Program-made: the position numbers and the translations under genes | DNA from: an uncultured Ruminococcus sp. | GTDB taxonomy: Bacteria; Bacillota; Clostridia; Oscillospirales; Ruminococcaceae | NCBI GenBank assembly: GCA_902800795.1 | Contig: CADCFQ010000006.1 | Location: forward strand, 36,032-100,031 | Length of the DNA: 64,000 bases | Direction: 5' to 3' | Notes under the pieces: generated by a model | What the model saw: the letters and a program-made list of their open reading frames with translations, nothing else | What the model was told of the DNA's origin: nothing | The model's database searches: none | Part shown: positions 61,883 through 64,000 of the stretch, piece by piece | Layout of the letters: each line of letters opens with the position of its first letter | How positions within the stretch are numbered: position 1 is the stretch's first letter

Positions 61883-63793
61883 GTGAAGAAAAAACAAAAG
61901 AAAATGCTTGTGCGCATAATCATAGCGGCGGTGATGTTCACCGTGCTCATGATTGTCGGGCACATAGTTAAAATGCCTCTGTGGCTGAGCGGCGTGCTTT
62001 ACCTTATCTGCTATGTCATCATAGGCTATGACATCGTCAGAAAGGCCGTGCTCGGGATAAAGAACGGCCGCATGATGGATGAGAACTTCCTTATGACAGT
62101 GGCAACTGTGGGTGCGGCGGCGCTGGCCATATACTCAAAGAGCGGAGATTTCGCCGAGGCGGTTGCGGTCATGCTTTTCTACCAGGTGGGAGAGTTCTTT
62201 CAGGGTCTGGCTGTCGGCAAGAGCCGCAGGAACATAAGCGAGCTTATGGATATAAGGCCCGACTATGCAAACATCATGCAGGACGGAAAGCTTGTCAGGA
62301 CAGACCCCGACGAAGTGGAGACGGGAAGCATCATAATAGTCCAGCAGGGCGAAAAGATACCGATAGACGGCGTTATAGTAAAGGGCTCATCTGCCCTCAA
62401 CACCTCGGCTCTCACCGGCGAGAGCGCTCCCCGTGATGTTTCCGAGGGGGACGAGGTCGTAAGCGGATGTATCAATCAGAGCGGCGTCCTCGAGATAAGG
62501 ACCACCAAGCCTTTCGGAGAGTCCACTGTCACAAAGATACTGGAGCTGGTGGAAGAGTCCTCCGCTAAAAAATCCCAGTCTGAAAAATTCATAACAAAGT
62601 TTGCCCGTGTATATACTCCTGCGGTGTGCTTTTCGGCGCTGGCGCTGGCTGTTCTGCCGCCTGTTATCAGGCTGCTTTTCGGCAGCAGTGCTATGTGGTC
62701 GGATTGGATATACAGAGCGCTCACATTCCTTGTCATCAGCTGCCCCTGTGCGCTGGTGATAAGCATACCCCTCAGCTTTTTTTCCGGCATTGGCGGTGCC
62801 AGCCGTGAGGGCATCCTTATCAAGGGCTCGGTCTACCTTGAGACTCTCTCAAAGGTCAAGACCATAGTTTTTGACAAGACGGGTACGCTGACAAAGGGCG
62901 TTTTCGAGGTGAGCGCTGTCCATCACAACGCCTTTGAGGAGCACAGGCTCCTTGAATATGCGGCTTTTGCCGAGTGCTCGTCCTCTCATCCCATAAGCCT
63001 GAGCTTAAAGCGTGCCTACGGCAAGGAGATAGATCGCAGCCGTGTGAGCGCTATCGAGGAGATAAGCGGCTTCGGGGTAACGGCTGTTGTGGACAATGAT
63101 AAGGTGGCTGTGGGAAACACAAAGCTTATGCAGAAGCTGGGCGTGGAGTACAAGGACTGCCACAGTGTGGGAACAGTTATCCACATTGCGGTCAACGGCA
63201 GCTACAGCGGCCATATAGTTATTTCGGATATGCCGAAGGAGAATTCAAAGACAGCGCTGGAGCGCCTGAAGCAGGAGGGTGTCAGCAAGCTCGTTATGCT
63301 CACGGGCGACAGCGAAAAGGCGGCCGCTAAGGCGGCTTCGGAGCTTGGACTTACGGATTACGTGAGCGAGCTTCTGCCTGACCAGAAGGTCAGGGAAGTT
63401 GAGAAGCTGCTCTCGGAGGAGAGTGCAAAGCTTGCCTTTGTAGGTGACGGCATAAACGATGCGCCGGTGCTGTCCAGGGCGGATCTGGGTATAGCTATGG
63501 GAGCTATGGGAAGCGATGCGGCTATTGAAGCTGCGGACATCGTTCTTATGGATGACGACCCGTTAAAGATACCCGAGGCGATAGCTATCTCGAAGAAGTG
63601 TATTGGGATAGTATATCAGAACATCGTGTTTGCGCTGGCAGTCAAGTTTGGCTGTCTGCTGCTGGGGGCGCTTGGAATAGCGAATATGTGGCTGGCGATC
63701 TTTGCTGACGTAGGTGTTATGGTCCTTGCAGTTCTGAATTCTATGAGATCAATGGCGCACCGAGCGAAAGCGGAGAGTTTTGTTACTCGGTGA
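61883..63793 (+). CDS. P1B-type heavy-metal efflux ATPase (Zn/Cd/Pb type)
   Basis: A 636-residue membrane pump with about eight helices. The transmembrane metal motif is SCPCAL (about residue 292), the phosphorylation loop DKTGTLTKG (about 332), the HP motif SSHPIS (about 368) and the hinge GDGINDAPVLSRADLG (about 522). No N-terminal HMA domain is present; the separate small gene upstream supplies it. CPC plus an HMA with Asp before CxxC fits the CadA/ZntA group. It starts at GTG 61883 with GGGAG upstream. It should export metal ions in an ATP-dependent way under ArsR-AraC control. Confidence 0.92.
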   Translation: MKKKQKKMLVRIIIAAVMFTVLMIVGHIVKMPLWLSGVLYLICYVIIGYDIVRKAVLGIKNGRMMDENFLMTVATVGAAALAIYSKSGDFAEAVAVMLFYQVGEFFQGLAVGKSRRNISELMDIRPDYANIMQDGKLVRTDPDEVETGSIIIVQQGEKIPIDGVIVKGSSALNTSALTGESAPRDVSEGDEVVSGCINQSGVLEIRTTKPFGESTVTKILELVEESSAKKSQSEKFITKFARVYTPAVCFSALALAVLPPVIRLLFGSSAMWSDWIYRALTFLVISCPCALVISIPLSFFSGIGGASREGILIKGSVYLETLSKVKTIVFDKTGTLTKGVFEVSAVHHNAFEEHRLLEYAAFAECSSSHPISLSLKRAYGKEIDRSRVSAIEEISGFGVTAVVDNDKVAVGNTKLMQKLGVEYKDCHSVGTVIHIAVNGSYSGHIVISDMPKENSKTALERLKQEGVSKLVMLTGDSEKAAAKAASELGLTDYVSELLPDQKVREVEKLLSEESAKLAFVGDGINDAPVLSRADLGIAMGAMGSDAAIEAADIVLMDDDPLKIPEAIAISKKCIGIVYQNIVFALAVKFGCLLLGALGIANMWLAIFADVGVMVLAVLNSMRSMAHRAKAESFVTR

Positions 63794-63889
63794 CTTTCCT
63801 GTTGTTTTGGCTTTTCCCGAAGCAACGTTATCAAGCAGAGAAATGCCCCGAGATCACATCCAACATCTAAGCGAAAGGCCGGCGTATTA

Positions 63890-63991
63890 AAAAGCGCACG
63901 ATCCAGCCTTGCGCCAGAGGCTGGTGGGGTGTTGGGGCAAAGCCCCGACCAGAGCACGAGACAGAGTCTCGTTCGGAGCGGAGCTCCGACT
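63890..63991. repeat. Palindrome-rich stretch near the right window edge
   Basis: Four short palindromes occur in about 100 bp: CCAGCC/GGCTGG, GGGGCAAAGCCCC, CGAGACAGAGTCTCG and CGGAGCGGAGCTCCG. The pattern is like 60185-60767. No gene is seen after the P1B ATPase. Confidence 0.55.
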
Positions 63992-64000
63992 AAAAACACC

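Overview
The window looks like a chromosome segment of an anaerobic Firmicute of class Clostridia, most likely a Ruminococcus-like member of the Oscillospiraceae. This is an inference from gene content: NfnAB, a three-subunit transhydrogenase, a PadR/DUF1700/DUF4097 envelope module, strong AGGAGG-type ribosome sites and an NPGTG-type sorting signal. Codon use in the backbone genes is GC-richer than in a 21-kb insert. No rRNA or tRNA gene was recognised.

Region 1 (1-21.8 kb) is backbone: an AlaX-like editing protein cut by the window edge, a PadR-controlled envelope operon with a perfect palindromic operator over its -10 box, an operon of ABC-F ATPase, acetyltransferase, sialate esterase, methyltransferase and a very large DUF4011-type helicase-nuclease, then nfnAB, yajC, rlmB, a membrane protein resembling a catalytically dead P-type ATPase, ung, and a lipoprotein deacetylase.

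Region 2 (about 21,847-43,073) is an integrated mobile element. It sits in the 5' end of a low-molecular-weight protein tyrosine phosphatase gene: a 17-bp identical core flanks it, similar TTTACCAC arm sites lie inside both ends, and Xis and tyrosine integrase lie at the right end. The element carries a Schlafen/AlbA_2-type regulator behind a helically phased operator array, a Fic protein, a type I-C CRISPR-Cas system (73 repeats, 72 spacers; cas3-cas5-cas8c-cas7-cas4-cas1-cas2, with an internal Cas11c start in cas8c), decayed fragments (UvrD-like helicase, SLOG protein, MobC, possible oriT) and an EVE-like/PD-(D/E)XK nuclease. I read it as a mobilizable element turned into a defence island. 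Its right end gives the interrupted phosphatase gene a new start codon, so the target gene stays intact.

Region 3 (43-64 kb) returns to backbone with a nitrogen and redox theme: pntB/pntAB/pntAA, gdhA, a pseudo-receiver AraC regulator, purF behind an attenuator, and an Amt-PII fusion behind tandem terminator hairpins. NADPH from Nfn or transhydrogenase, ammonium from Amt and GdhA together form an ammonium assimilation route. Then follow a large Ig-like/MBG surface protein, a heterodimeric ABC exporter, a palindrome-rich intergenic cassette, and a metal-efflux locus (ArsR-AraC fusion regulator, perfect palindromic operator, HMA metallochaperone, P1B ATPase).
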